A stretch of DNA of 16,174 nt, taken from NCBI GenBank assembly GCA_937891905.1, contig CALATT010000016.1, forward strand, positions 1 to 16,174, given 5' to 3'. The notes below the pieces were generated by a model. The model made no database searches. It was not told where the DNA came from and saw only the letters and a program-made list of their open reading frames with translations. This stretch comes from an uncultured Bacteroidales bacterium (GTDB lineage: Bacteria; Bacteroidota; Bacteroidia; Bacteroidales; Paludibacteraceae). The translations under genes were made by a program, and so were the position numbers. Below are positions 6,413 through 14,733 of this stretch, one piece after another (position 1 is the stretch's first letter; each line of letters opens with the position of its first letter).

Positions 6413-8758
6413 TTGTGCCTCTTTGTACTACAAACTATCACTATAGTAGCCACAGAGACGATCATCATTGGAGATATCACCAATGAAACAACTGGTGAAC
6501 CCATACCGAATGTAAACATTCATTTCCGTGGAACCAAAATAGGCACCACTTCCGACCCCTCTGGTGCGTATATTCTTCGCGTGGATCTTCATAAGAAGAT
6601 GCAACTCGTTTTCTCCGCCGTGGGATACCACACACAACGATTTGACATTGAGCCAGGCTCCATGGCTGGATTGCATGTCACATTAAAAGAAAAAACAGCC
6701 ATGCTTACAGAGGTGGTGGCCACTCCTGGTAAGAATCCTGCTATTGATTTGCTCAAGAAAGTACGAGCAAATAGAATCCACAACGATCGCACGCTATTAT
6801 CTAATAAGCAGATTGTTCGTAGAAATCAAACATTATATGTTTCACATATACAACCACGCCACCTACGCCGCGCATTATGGAGTAGTTTGCAAGCAGGCAT
6901 GATCATGCAGGAAGACTCATCATACATCATGCCTCTCTACAAAGAAACACAATCATTCCAATTGGCTGGCAAAGAGATCATTCCTGCGAATGATAAACAA
7001 ACACAAGCTATCATACTCACCTCAACCGATTATTCTTTCTTATTAAACACAGAAGGAAACATCAATTTTTACCAAAGTTCAATACCACTTTTAGGTCACT
7101 CCTTTCTATCCCCACTCGCACCAAGCGGGAATAGCTATTACCAATATTTCTTAGCGGATTCCATATCCACCCCACAACCCCATCCATCCAAGCAGTATAT
7201 CGTTCGCTTCAAAACGCGCAACCCTTTCTACCCTACTTTCAATGGAGAATTTTCCATCGATTCAGCCACATATGCGTTGCGCTCCATACAAGTACAGGCT
7301 CCCGTAGAGAATTCTGTCAACTACCTCAAGCAACTGCACATACATCAAACATTAGCAGATGACAACTCTATCGTAGCAGAACATATCTCTGCCTTATTGG
7401 ATTTTGATATTAAAATCACCAAAGCAGGCACCACATTCCCCACACTTTTATTCACCACACATCTCACCACAGACAACCCTGCACCTATCTATTCTCCTCA
7501 AAAAACAGAATATAAGCAAAATATAGAAGTAAATACCGATAGCATCTTCCACGCGCTTGACAGCCTACCTATCATACGCATCGCTAAGTGGGTTGGCTCC
7601 ATCATCGCCACAGGATACATCCCTACAGGAACACCTGTGGATATAGGCCATATCACAGAAATCATCCAAACCAATCGACACGAAGGTTTTCATGTCGGCA
7701 TACCACTACGCACCAACGCCTCATTTTCACAACGAGTAGCCTTAGAAGCCGCTGTAGGATACGGAGTTAAAGACCGTATGTTTAAAGGATTAGGTAAGAT
7801 ATCCGTTGACCTACCCACAGAAAGAAAACACCAAATGCATATCCAATACAACGATGGCTATGCATGGTCCGAAGCCGATGATTTTGATAATCTACTGCGC
7901 GATATATCCATGGGCATTAGTGGTGACCTATCCTATTCATTTGAATCCTTATACCGCGATTCATTATGTGTCAACACAGCCATCCGCCAGCAGCAAGTAC
8001 AGTTCCATTGGTTCGCCGACTGGACACCAAACTTAGAAACGCACACATTCATTCGCGCAGGATGGCATAGCGCACCATCATTCAATGATGGCACCCTATT
8101 CACCCCCATTGAACCATACGCATACCAAACATTATCCTTTATTGCTCGAATGAGTTGGAAAGAGAAGAAATACGATGGATTTTTTATGCGTCGGTATAGC
8201 TACACATCACCTTTCCCCACCCTTTATGTAGGATTTGAAACAGGCCATTGGTCGCTCAGCAAAGCGAATGCTCACTCGCACTTATACGCACATATACGCC
8301 TCATGCTCGCCCAACGAGCACAATTAGGAATGGGAGGCGAGTTATCCTATGCATTACAAGCGGGCGCTATCTTTGGCAATGCTCCTATCGGAAAACTATG
8401 GCATGCCGATTCCAACCAAGGCTATGTATACGACCCCTATCGCTTCACACTCATGCACGGCGGAGACATACTCGCAGATAAATATATCGCGCTGCATACA
8501 GAATGGAATGGACAAGGTTTGCTCTTCAATCTCATCCCTGGAATAAGATGGCTACACCTACACGAACTAATAGAAGCCAAATTGGCATATGGCTATTGTT
8601 CTTCTCCATACAATATATACAATAATCCTACTCCTCACACGCTATATGCTGAGGTCGGAGTAGGAATTGGTAATATATTGCGTATCTGCGACTTATATTC
8701 TATATGGGCACTATCGCCACATACCGAATGGGGCATGCGATTTAGAATACATTTCTAA
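6413..8758 (+). CDS. Outer-membrane DUF5686-type protein with CarboxypepD_reg-like domain
   Basis: A large protein of about 781 residues. After a signal sequence, residues 20-92 form a carboxypeptidase-regulatory-like beta domain (GDITNETTGEPIPNVNIHFRG, then SDPSGAYILRV and LVFSAVGYHTQ), as found at the front of TonB-dependent receptors. The linker LTEVVATPGKNPAIDLLKKV is characteristic of the DUF5686 group. The remainder is rich in alternating strands and ends in FRIHF with a terminal Phe, as expected of an outer-membrane barrel. No TonB plug or box is seen. The role is unknown. The only usable standard start is TTG 6413, but it yields a signal without positive charge. The frame is open to the xerD stop, and an ATC at 6386 would add KQLYRYIIL, a far better n-region. 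It follows xerD by 33 bases. Confidence 0.82.
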   Translation: MCLFVLQTITIVATETIIIGDITNETTGEPIPNVNIHFRGTKIGTTSDPSGAYILRVDLHKKMQLVFSAVGYHTQRFDIEPGSMAGLHVTLKEKTAMLTEVVATPGKNPAIDLLKKVRANRIHNDRTLLSNKQIVRRNQTLYVSHIQPRHLRRALWSSLQAGMIMQEDSSYIMPLYKETQSFQLAGKEIIPANDKQTQAIILTSTDYSFLLNTEGNINFYQSSIPLLGHSFLSPLAPSGNSYYQYFLADSISTPQPHPSKQYIVRFKTRNPFYPTFNGEFSIDSATYALRSIQVQAPVENSVNYLKQLHIHQTLADDNSIVAEHISALLDFDIKITKAGTTFPTLLFTTHLTTDNPAPIYSPQKTEYKQNIEVNTDSIFHALDSLPIIRIAKWVGSIIATGYIPTGTPVDIGHITEIIQTNRHEGFHVGIPLRTNASFSQRVALEAAVGYGVKDRMFKGLGKISVDLPTERKHQMHIQYNDGYAWSEADDFDNLLRDISMGISGDLSYSFESLYRDSLCVNTAIRQQQVQFHWFADWTPNLETHTFIRAGWHSAPSFNDGTLFTPIEPYAYQTLSFIARMSWKEKKYDGFFMRRYSYTSPFPTLYVGFETGHWSLSKANAHSHLYAHIRLMLAQRAQLGMGGELSYALQAGAIFGNAPIGKLWHADSNQGYVYDPYRFTLMHGGDILADKYIALHTEWNGQGLLFNLIPGIRWLHLHELIEAKLAYGYCSSPYNIYNNPTPHTLYAEVGVGIGNILRICDLYSIWALSPHTEWGMRFRIHF

Positions 8759-8765
8759 CCATCAC

Positions 8766-9656
8766 TTACTTTCCTAAAAGGAATAGCAATGGTATATCTA
8801 ACCTCGCTTTCCAATCATCCTCACAATGGGCCGTACCTGGGAAGAATCGGTACATATAATGTGCCTCATCCCATCCTGACTCCCACATCATCTCGTTAAT
8901 CAACCCTTGCGCATAGATATAATTAGCATCTAATGTCTGATCCCCATTATCCATATATAATTTCGCTCCATTAACTGGCACATGTTGCTTTAGATACATG
9001 CGATAAGCAGCCATCATCGCACTATCCTGCTGTGTAGGATCAGGAAAAGCCAATGTGCAATGCGTGGATAAACATGCCGCACCACCAAACACTTCTGGAT
9101 AACTACAAAGCGCGTAAGAAGAAATCAATCCACCACAACTACTACCCATCACCCATGTATGCTCGCGGTCCTTGTATGTGGAATAAACACTATCAATAAA
9201 GGGTTTAACCTCTTCTACCAAAAAACGCAAATAGTCATTCCCTTGAGGTTTTATATCCTGATACACCACCGATACACTATCCAAGTATTCCACTATATTA
9301 TCTGGACAATACTCACCTATTCGCTCCGATGAATTATCAATTCCCACTACGATTGTAGGACGAATCTTATTCATCCGAATCAAACTATCCATCGCCTCAT
9401 CCACTCCCCATTCTTGCTTATTCCATGCCACTTGAGCATCCCATAACATCTGCCCATCATGCATATACAATACATCGTATTGCTCATTCGCACTATAGTC
9501 TTCTGGCACCCACACACGAATAGTACGAGGCGTCACATACTTAGATGCAAACAACTCATAACTATCCAAACGCCCAGCCGTCACTTGAGGCCCTTCACTA
9601 ACTCGGCATCCTATCAATACCAAAGATACCACCATCATTAATACTACCTGTCGCAT
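8766..9656 (-). CDS. Esterase-D-type alpha/beta hydrolase lipoprotein
   Basis: A 296-residue protein with a lipoprotein signal (MRQVVLMMVVSLVLIGC, Cys17). The mature chain follows the putative esterase family (PF00756-like) seen in IroE, Fes and feruloyl-type esterases: RTIRVWVPEDY, DVLYMHDGQMLWD, IVVGIDN, the nucleophile elbow VMGSSCGGLIS with S173, and the C-terminal FFPGTAHCEDDW with H277. The acid is probably D236 or D239 in YMDNGDQTLD. A QMLWD-type segment after MHDGQ is common in Bacteroidetes members acting on sugar or siderophore esters, but the substrate cannot be told here. The gene is convergent with the DUF5686 gene, with only 7 bases between stops, and divergent from mdh. It has its own well-formed promoter at 9687-9718. 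Hydrolase assignment is firm; substrate is unknown. Confidence 0.85.
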   Translation of the reverse strand: MRQVVLMMVVSLVLIGCRVSEGPQVTAGRLDSYELFASKYVTPRTIRVWVPEDYSANEQYDVLYMHDGQMLWDAQVAWNKQEWGVDEAMDSLIRMNKIRPTIVVGIDNSSERIGEYCPDNIVEYLDSVSVVYQDIKPQGNDYLRFLVEEVKPFIDSVYSTYKDREHTWVMGSSCGGLISSYALCSYPEVFGGAACLSTHCTLAFPDPTQQDSAMMAAYRMYLKQHVPVNGAKLYMDNGDQTLDANYIYAQGLINEMMWESGWDEAHYMYRFFPGTAHCEDDWKARLDIPLLFLLGK

Positions 9657-9686
9657 ATTATGTACTTTAAATGATTAATTATGCTG

Positions 9687-9718
9687 CAAAAATACTATTT
9701 TTTTTGCACATACACAAA
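9687..9718 (-). promoter_or_regulatory. Promoter of the esterase lipoprotein gene
   Basis: On the minus strand, TTTG (9718-9715), 20 bases, then TATTTTTG (9694-9687), an exact TAnnTTTG element. It lies 30 bases before the ATG, pointing away from mdh. Confidence 0.75.
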
Positions 9719-9740
9719 TTTGCACCACAAAAATGCAAGG

Positions 9741-9817
9741 TTTTATTTGCAAAATAAACTTTTATTTGCGTATATAAAAAAAAAGCAGTAATTTTGCGCA
9801 CTTTTATTGCAAAATAA
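9741..9817. repeat. Repeated near-palindromes around the mdh promoter
   Basis: TTTTATTTGCAAAATAA at 9741-9757 recurs as TTTTATTGCAAAATAA at 9802-9817 (one T fewer). The left half, TTTTATTTGC, is also present at 9760-9769, containing the -33 element. Each full copy is nearly its own reverse complement, centred on GC. One copy lies upstream of the -33 element and one at the expected transcription start. Confidence 0.55.
9765..9796 (+). promoter_or_regulatory. Promoter of the mdh operon
   Basis: TTTG (9765-9768), 20 bases, then TAATTTTG (9789-9796), an exact Bacteroidetes -7 element. Transcription would begin near 9803, about 40 bases before the mdh ATG at 9843. Confidence 0.8.
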
Positions 9818-9842
9818 TTATAAATCTAAATACTATTAAATT

Positions 9843-10784
9843 ATGTCTAAAGTTACCGTTGTAGGCGCAGGCAATGTAGGTGCTACTTGCGCAAATGTAT
9901 TAGCCGTTAATGAAGTTGCTAATGAAGTATGTCTCATTGATATCAAGGAGGGTTTTGCAGAAGGCAAAGCGATGGATATCATGCAGACTGCTCAACTCAT
10001 GGGATTTGATACTGTAGTAGAGGGTGTTACCAATGATTACAGCAAGACCGCCAATTCAGATGTAGTTATCATCACTTCTGGTCTTCCACGCAAGCCGGGT
10101 ATGACTCGTGAGGAGCTCATCGGTGTGAACGCAGGTATCGTAAAAAGCGTTGCTACACAAATCCTCACATATAGTCCAAATGCTATCCTTGTCGTTGTTT
10201 CTAACCCTATGGACACCATGGCTTATTTAGCACTTCACTCACTCGGTCTCCCACGCAACCGCGTCATCGGTATGGGTGGTGCTCTTGATAGCGCTCGCTT
10301 CAAATACTATCTCAGCCAAGCACTCAAGTGCAATGCAAACGATGTAGAAGGCACTGTTATTGGTGGCCACGGAGATACCACCATGATCCCTCTCACCAGC
10401 TGCGCTACCTATAAAGGAATGAATGTAGCACAATTCTTGAGCGAAGAGGAGATTGAGAATGTTGTAAAAGCAACTATGGTGGGTGGCGCTACACTCACAG
10501 GCCTCCTTGGCACAAGCGCATGGATGGCTCCAGGAGCTGCCGCTGCTGCTGTGGCTGAGTCCATCATCAAGGACCAAAAGAAGATGATTCCTTGCTCTGT
10601 TTCACTCGAGGGAGAATACGGCATGACAGACATCACCATCGGTGTGCCATGTATCATCGGCAAAAATGGTCTTGAGAAAATCGTTGAACTCAATATTTCT
10701 GAAGTAGAAATGCAGAAACTACGCGAGAGCGAAGCTGCTGTTCGCAAAACAACTGCTATCCTGAAAGAGATTAACGCCTTATAA
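9843..10784 (+). CDS. mdh: Malate dehydrogenase (NAD-type)
   Basis: Interconverts malate and oxaloacetate with NAD in the cytoplasm; in Bacteroidales it serves the reductive fumarate/succinate branch. The 313-residue length matches the LDH-like bacterial malate dehydrogenases. Visible are the Rossmann motif VVGAGNVGAT (7-16), D33 at the end of strand 2 favouring NAD over NADP, the substrate-binding arginines R83 and R89 in GLPRKPGMTREEL, N121 in SNPMD, and the catalytic pair D149 (GALDSARF, with R152) and H176 (IGGHGDTTM). R83 rather than Gln at the specificity position indicates malate rather than lactate. The start ATG 9843 follows a strong promoter. The stop is separated by one base from the palmitoyltransferase ATG, so the two are surely co-transcribed. 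Confidence 0.97.
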   Translation: MSKVTVVGAGNVGATCANVLAVNEVANEVCLIDIKEGFAEGKAMDIMQTAQLMGFDTVVEGVTNDYSKTANSDVVIITSGLPRKPGMTREELIGVNAGIVKSVATQILTYSPNAILVVVSNPMDTMAYLALHSLGLPRNRVIGMGGALDSARFKYYLSQALKCNANDVEGTVIGGHGDTTMIPLTSCATYKGMNVAQFLSEEEIENVVKATMVGGATLTGLLGTSAWMAPGAAAAAVAESIIKDQKKMIPCSVSLEGEYGMTDITIGVPCIIGKNGLEKIVELNISEVEMQKLRESEAAVRKTTAILKEINAL

Positions 10785-10785
10785 T

Positions 10786-11979
10786 ATGGACTTATTTGAG
10801 AAGTGCGATCATTTTGAAACACTCAAACAAGTTCGCCAATTAGGTATATATCCTTATTTTCACGAGTTAGAGTCACGCCAAGCACCCATCGTGCAGATGG
10901 AGGGCCACCGTGTTATCATGCTCGGTAGCAATAACTACCTCGGTTTCACAGAGAACGAGGAGGTTATTGCTGCAGGACACGCAGCGCTCGATAAATACGG
11001 CACAGGAGTGAGTGGTAGCCGTTTCCTAAATGGCACACTCGACCTACACCTGCAATTAGAAAAAGAGATAGCAGAGTTCACTGGATACGAAGAAGCCATG
11101 ACCGTTTCTACAGGTTTCCAAACCAACCTCGCCATCATCTCTTCTATTTGTGGAAAGGATGATTATATCCTCAATGACCGCGAGAACCACGCTTCTATTT
11201 ACGACGCTTGTCGTCTTAGTTACGCCAAGGTGCTTCGCTATCGCCATTCGGATATGAACGACCTTGAGCGCCAACTTAAATCCATCCCAGAGAACGCAGG
11301 TAAACTCATCATCACCGATGGCGTTTTCTCTATGCGTGGAGATATATGCAAACTGCCTGAGATATGCGCATTAGCCGAGAAATACGGCGCGCGCGTCATG
11401 GTGGATGATGCTCATGGCTTCGGAGTACTCGGCCCTGGAGGTAGAGGTACTGCTGCTCATTTTGGCCTCACAGACAAAGTGGACATCACGATGCTTACCT
11501 TCTCCAAGTCACTCGCCTCTATCGGCGGATGTATGCTCGCCAGCCACCGAGTAGCTGATTGGTTGCGCCATGTGTCACGACCATTCATCTTCTCTGCTTC
11601 TATCACCCCTTGTTCGGCCGCTACTGCACTCGAGGCTTTGCACCAACTCATCAAAGACCCAGAGCGCCCTGAGCGACTCATGGCTATGGCAAAGTATTTC
11701 CAGAAGAAACTGCTCGCCGCAGGAGTGAAGATCATCGAGGCACCAACACCAATCGTGCCTATCTTCACCTATCATACACTGGATACACTTTATTATGGAA
11801 AGAAGCTCTTTGAAGAAGGCGTATATGTCAATCCTGTGATGGCACCGGCTTGTGTAGAAGGCGAATGTCTATTGCGCACTACACTCATGGCCACCCATAC
11901 CGAACCCGTCATCGACGAGGCGGTAGAGATCATCGCGAGAGTGCTCAAAGAAGGTACACCATTCAATCAACAAGCATGA
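10786..11979 (+). CDS. spt: Serine palmitoyltransferase (alpha-oxoamine synthase)
   Basis: A PLP enzyme of 397 residues that probably condenses serine with a fatty acyl-CoA to 3-ketosphinganine, the first step of sphingolipid synthesis in Bacteroidetes. Landmarks are YPYFHELES (22-30), LGSNNYLGF, GTGVSGSRFLNGT (72-84), H135 stacking on PLP in ENHASIYD, D207 and H210 in VDDAHGFGVLG, and the Schiff-base lysine K241 in TFSKSLASIGG. The YPYF-ES opening and the GRGTAAHFGL segment before TFSKSLASIGG favour SPT over the paralogues 2-amino-3-ketobutyrate CoA ligase and 8-amino-7-oxononanoate synthase, which remain the alternatives. No biotin or threonine-degradation genes lie nearby. ATG 10786 is one base after the mdh stop. 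Its 3' end overlaps a short-chain dehydrogenase by ATGA, which fits the next pathway step. Confidence 0.87.
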   Translation: MDLFEKCDHFETLKQVRQLGIYPYFHELESRQAPIVQMEGHRVIMLGSNNYLGFTENEEVIAAGHAALDKYGTGVSGSRFLNGTLDLHLQLEKEIAEFTGYEEAMTVSTGFQTNLAIISSICGKDDYILNDRENHASIYDACRLSYAKVLRYRHSDMNDLERQLKSIPENAGKLIITDGVFSMRGDICKLPEICALAEKYGARVMVDDAHGFGVLGPGGRGTAAHFGLTDKVDITMLTFSKSLASIGGCMLASHRVADWLRHVSRPFIFSASITPCSAATALEALHQLIKDPERPERLMAMAKYFQKKLLAAGVKIIEAPTPIVPIFTYHTLDTLYYGKKLFEEGVYVNPVMAPACVEGECLLRTTLMATHTEPVIDEAVEIIARVLKEGTPFNQQA

Positions 11980-12770
11980 ACATAAATCATCATACAATAC
12001 TTATCACAGGTGGCAGTTCTGGCATAGGAGCTGCCACTTGTGATTATTTTGCACGCAAAGGTTGGACCGTTTTTGAACTCAGCCGTCACGGCCAATCAGC
12101 TACAAACATCACGCATATTGACTGCGATGTATGCGATGAGCAGAGCGTACAAAATGCCATTGCTCAAGTACTCTCCCTCACCGATCATATCGATGTAGTC
12201 ATCAGCAATGCAGGCTATGGCATCTCTGGTCCTATTGAGTGCACACCTATTGACCAAGTAGCGCATCAGATGGATGTTAATTTTATCGGCGCCATTCGTT
12301 TCACACAAGCTGTCTTGCCACAACTACGCAAACAGCAGTATGGACGCATCATCTACACTTCATCCGTAGCTGCCACACTGGCTGTACCCTACCAAGCATT
12401 CTATTCCGCATCCAAAGCAGCCATTAATGCAGTTGCACTCGCGCTCGCTAATGAAGTGAGAGAATGGAATATATCAGTATCGGTACTTATGCCTGGAGAT
12501 GTCAAAACAGCTTTCACCCATGCACGAAAGAAAAGCACAGTGGACCATTCACTATACCCCCGCGCAGAGAAAGCTATTGCCATCATGGAGCATGATGAGC
12601 AGAATGGCATGGAACCCATCCAAATGGCTAAGATTTTCTACCGCATTGCCACTTGCCGTTCTCCCAAACCACAATATATAGGAGGAGCAGTCTATCGCTT
12701 ATTCTGTTTCCTCGATAGAATACTACCCAAGCGATTTGTCAACTGGTTGGAATACAAAGTATATAGTTAA
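11976..12770 (+). CDS. Short-chain dehydrogenase, likely 3-ketosphinganine reductase
   Basis: A classical SDR of 264 residues. Visible are the cofactor motif TGGSSGIG (11-18), the NAG motif (78-80), N102, and the catalytic S130 with Y143-SAS-K147. A basic residue after strand 2 (ELSRHG, R37) suggests NADPH. The C-terminal part, with a hydrophobic region and LPKRFVNWLEYKVYS, is typical of SDRs acting on lipids. The start ATG 11976 overlaps the palmitoyltransferase stop as ATGA. An upstream ATG at 11850 in the same frame lies inside the preceding gene and adds non-family sequence, so it was rejected. Translational coupling to SPT makes reduction of 3-ketosphinganine to sphinganine the best guess, but SDR substrate cannot be read from sequence and other keto-reductions are possible. 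Confidence 0.85.
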   Translation: MNINHHTILITGGSSGIGAATCDYFARKGWTVFELSRHGQSATNITHIDCDVCDEQSVQNAIAQVLSLTDHIDVVISNAGYGISGPIECTPIDQVAHQMDVNFIGAIRFTQAVLPQLRKQQYGRIIYTSSVAATLAVPYQAFYSASKAAINAVALALANEVREWNISVSVLMPGDVKTAFTHARKKSTVDHSLYPRAEKAIAIMEHDEQNGMEPIQMAKIFYRIATCRSPKPQYIGGAVYRLFCFLDRILPKRFVNWLEYKVYS

Positions 12771-12771
12771 T

Positions 12772-13659
12772 ATGTCCAAACACATCCATATCCTATCTCC
12801 TTCGGGCGCCATCAACCCTACGCTTATCGATGGCACTATCGCGCGCTTGCGTGCGTGGGGATTTAATGTAAGCGTGGGCACGCACGCGCGTGAACAATGG
12901 GGACGCTTTGCCGCTACAGATGATCAACGCATAGACAACCTACTCAACGCCCTGCAAGACCCAACCATCGACATCATTCTATGCGCCAGAGGAGGATATG
13001 GACTACAACGCATCATTGACCAACTACCACCCATTCACAAACCCATCATTGGGTTTAGTGATATCACCGCCCTGCATATGCTCGCGGCACAAACCAACCA
13101 ACCCACGCTACACGCCCCCATGTGTAAACATATCGCTTCCGAGAACGAAGAGAGCGAACCCATACGCGCTATGCGCCAAATACTGAATGGACAAACCACC
13201 ACCTATCACTTCCCAGCACATCCACTCAATAGAATAGGACAAGTGAACGCACCTGTTATAGGAGGCAATCTGTCTGTATTATACGGACTGCAAGCCACAC
13301 CTTTTGCTCTCGCGCAAGCTATCGCTTCCAATCAGCAACCTATTCTACTGATTGAAGACATATGCGAACGGCATTACCATATTGATCGCATGATGCGTAA
13401 TCTGCGCATGAGTGGCGTACTCAGTCAGATAAGCGGACTCATCGTAGGCCAGTTCACCGATTGCGACAACGACCCATCTATGCCATCCACCATAGAGCAA
13501 ACAATATACGAGGCAGTTGCTGATTACAACTACCCCGTATGTTTCCAAGCGCCATTCGGACATTTCGATGGCAACCTACCTATATGGCTTCATACGCCTA
13601 TTCAGATGTCTATCTCAGATAGCGAAGTCACACTCCATATGCCTTCCCCGCTATCCTAA
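12772..13659 (+). CDS. ldcA: LD-carboxypeptidase (peptidase S66)
   Basis: A cytoplasmic enzyme that removes the terminal D-Ala from murein tetrapeptides during peptidoglycan recycling. It has 295 residues, normal for S66, and no signal peptide. Motifs are ILSPSGAI at the start, FAATDDQRIDNLLNAL, CARGGYGLQRIID (71-83), the nucleophile region IIGFSDITALH with S96, the glutamate in ILLIEDICERHYHIDRM (E195), and the histidine in QAPFGHFDGNLPI (H264), together a complete Ser-Glu-His triad. ATG 12772 begins two bases after the dehydrogenase stop. A longer frame from 12736 overlaps that gene and adds 12 unlikely residues. It is the last gene of the mdh-spt-SDR cluster. Its stop lies 3 bases from the stop of the convergent radical SAM gene. 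Use of the ldcA symbol follows family resemblance. Confidence 0.92.
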   Translation: MSKHIHILSPSGAINPTLIDGTIARLRAWGFNVSVGTHAREQWGRFAATDDQRIDNLLNALQDPTIDIILCARGGYGLQRIIDQLPPIHKPIIGFSDITALHMLAAQTNQPTLHAPMCKHIASENEESEPIRAMRQILNGQTTTYHFPAHPLNRIGQVNAPVIGGNLSVLYGLQATPFALAQAIASNQQPILLIEDICERHYHIDRMMRNLRMSGVLSQISGLIVGQFTDCDNDPSMPSTIEQTIYEAVADYNYPVCFQAPFGHFDGNLPIWLHTPIQMSISDSEVTLHMPSPLS

Positions 13660-13662
13660 TCG

Positions 13663-14733
13663 TTATTTTTTCTGTCCTAAACGCTGTAAGTGGCATAGCA
13701 TCAAACTACCATCTTCGCGGCGTAAGTGCATACCATTACCTTCGCAGAACTCAAAAGCCTTGCAGTCTTTGCATGGCTCCATTTCGCGCATCCAAGTGCG
13801 GTCACGATAGGGCTTAAACTCCTCCTCCCATACACGCCAAAAAGAGTCCTTGTATATATTCCCTTGGTAATACTTACCACGCACACTCGTGCATGCCGAT
13901 ATACTACCATCTATCAAGATAGAAGCCACACTAACCCCCGCCGCACATTGGTAAAGGTAATCACGCACCTTGCCTTCGTAATCACCTAAGAATCCCTCGC
14001 ACGAATAGGAAACATGTCGCCCTGCTTGGCGTTCTGCCACGATGAATTCCATCAAGTATTGGAATTGCTCATCGGTTAATATCAGTTCTTCGTTCTCTGC
14101 GGCACGACCCATCGGGTCTATTCCAAAGACACGCCAATTACGAACACCCATACTCCATAGCAAATCGCGTATCTCGGGCAACTTATTTATCGTGCGCTGA
14201 TTAACACAAGTCACCACATCCCACGCCAAATCACGCTCTGCAGCACAAAGGCGAATCGCGCGGCACGCTCCTTCAAAAGCTAAGGGATGCTGGCGCAACC
14301 ATACATGATCATCCTCCAAACCATCCAAGGAAATCGTGATGGAGCGTAATCCCGCCTTGCGCAAACGACGAAAACGGTCTTCTGTCAATGCCAAACCATT
14401 CGTCACCATCCCCCATGGGTAACCACGCTTATAAAGCGCTTCGCCCACATCCGCTAAATCCTTTCGCATCAGCGGTTCGCCGCCTGAGATAACAATCAGC
14501 ACCTTATGCGGGTCCACATGAGGCGTCACCTCTGTGTCTATCACATGCAGAAAATCCTCAGCGGGCATATCGGGAGTTATCTCTGATGACACACAGTCGC
14601 TTCCACAATGCAAACAATGCACATTGCATCGCAAAGTGCTTTCCCAAAATAACTGCTCGAGTGGATGCAGCGCCTTCATGTTCTTACGACGCCATTTCTC
14701 AAGCAATAAAGCCAATCGTAATCGCAGTTTCAT
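13663..14733 (-). CDS. Radical SAM/SPASM enzyme of the rSAM/lipoprotein system
   Basis: A 356-residue radical SAM enzyme. The SAM-cluster motif is C36-NVH-C40-LH-C43 (CxxxCxxC), preceded by LEQLFWESTLR, with SGGEP at 83-87 binding SAM. A C-terminal SPASM-type domain for extra Fe-S clusters shows C263-x12-G-x4-C281, then C321-KD-C324-KAFEF-C330 and C347; the expected seventh ligand after C330-x3 is Gly334. SPASM enzymes usually modify ribosomally made peptides. The sequence and context fit the Bacteroidetes 'radical SAM enzyme, rSAM/lipoprotein system' group (TIGR04133 as I recall), whose function is unknown. The ATG overlaps the stop of a small lipoprotein gene as ATGA, so enzyme and lipoprotein are made together. 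The family name rests on recall and context, not a search. Confidence 0.88.
   Translation of the reverse strand: MKLRLRLALLLEKWRRKNMKALHPLEQLFWESTLRCNVHCLHCGSDCVSSEITPDMPAEDFLHVIDTEVTPHVDPHKVLIVISGGEPLMRKDLADVGEALYKRGYPWGMVTNGLALTEDRFRRLRKAGLRSITISLDGLEDDHVWLRQHPLAFEGACRAIRLCAAERDLAWDVVTCVNQRTINKLPEIRDLLWSMGVRNWRVFGIDPMGRAAENEELILTDEQFQYLMEFIVAERQAGRHVSYSCEGFLGDYEGKVRDYLYQCAAGVSVASILIDGSISACTSVRGKYYQGNIYKDSFWRVWEEEFKPYRDRTWMREMEPCKDCKAFEFCEGNGMHLRREDGSLMLCHLQRLGQKK

Noticed and set aside
8780..8792. Short palindrome TTCCTAAAAGGAA at the convergent DUF5686/esterase ends
   Set aside because: It lies within the last codons of the esterase gene, the stem is only 5 bp and no T-run follows on either strand.
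11850..11975. N-terminal extension of the short-chain dehydrogenase
   Set aside because: The 42 added residues overlap the palmitoyltransferase gene in another frame and precede a normal SDR N-terminus. ATG 11976 with ATGA overlap is better.
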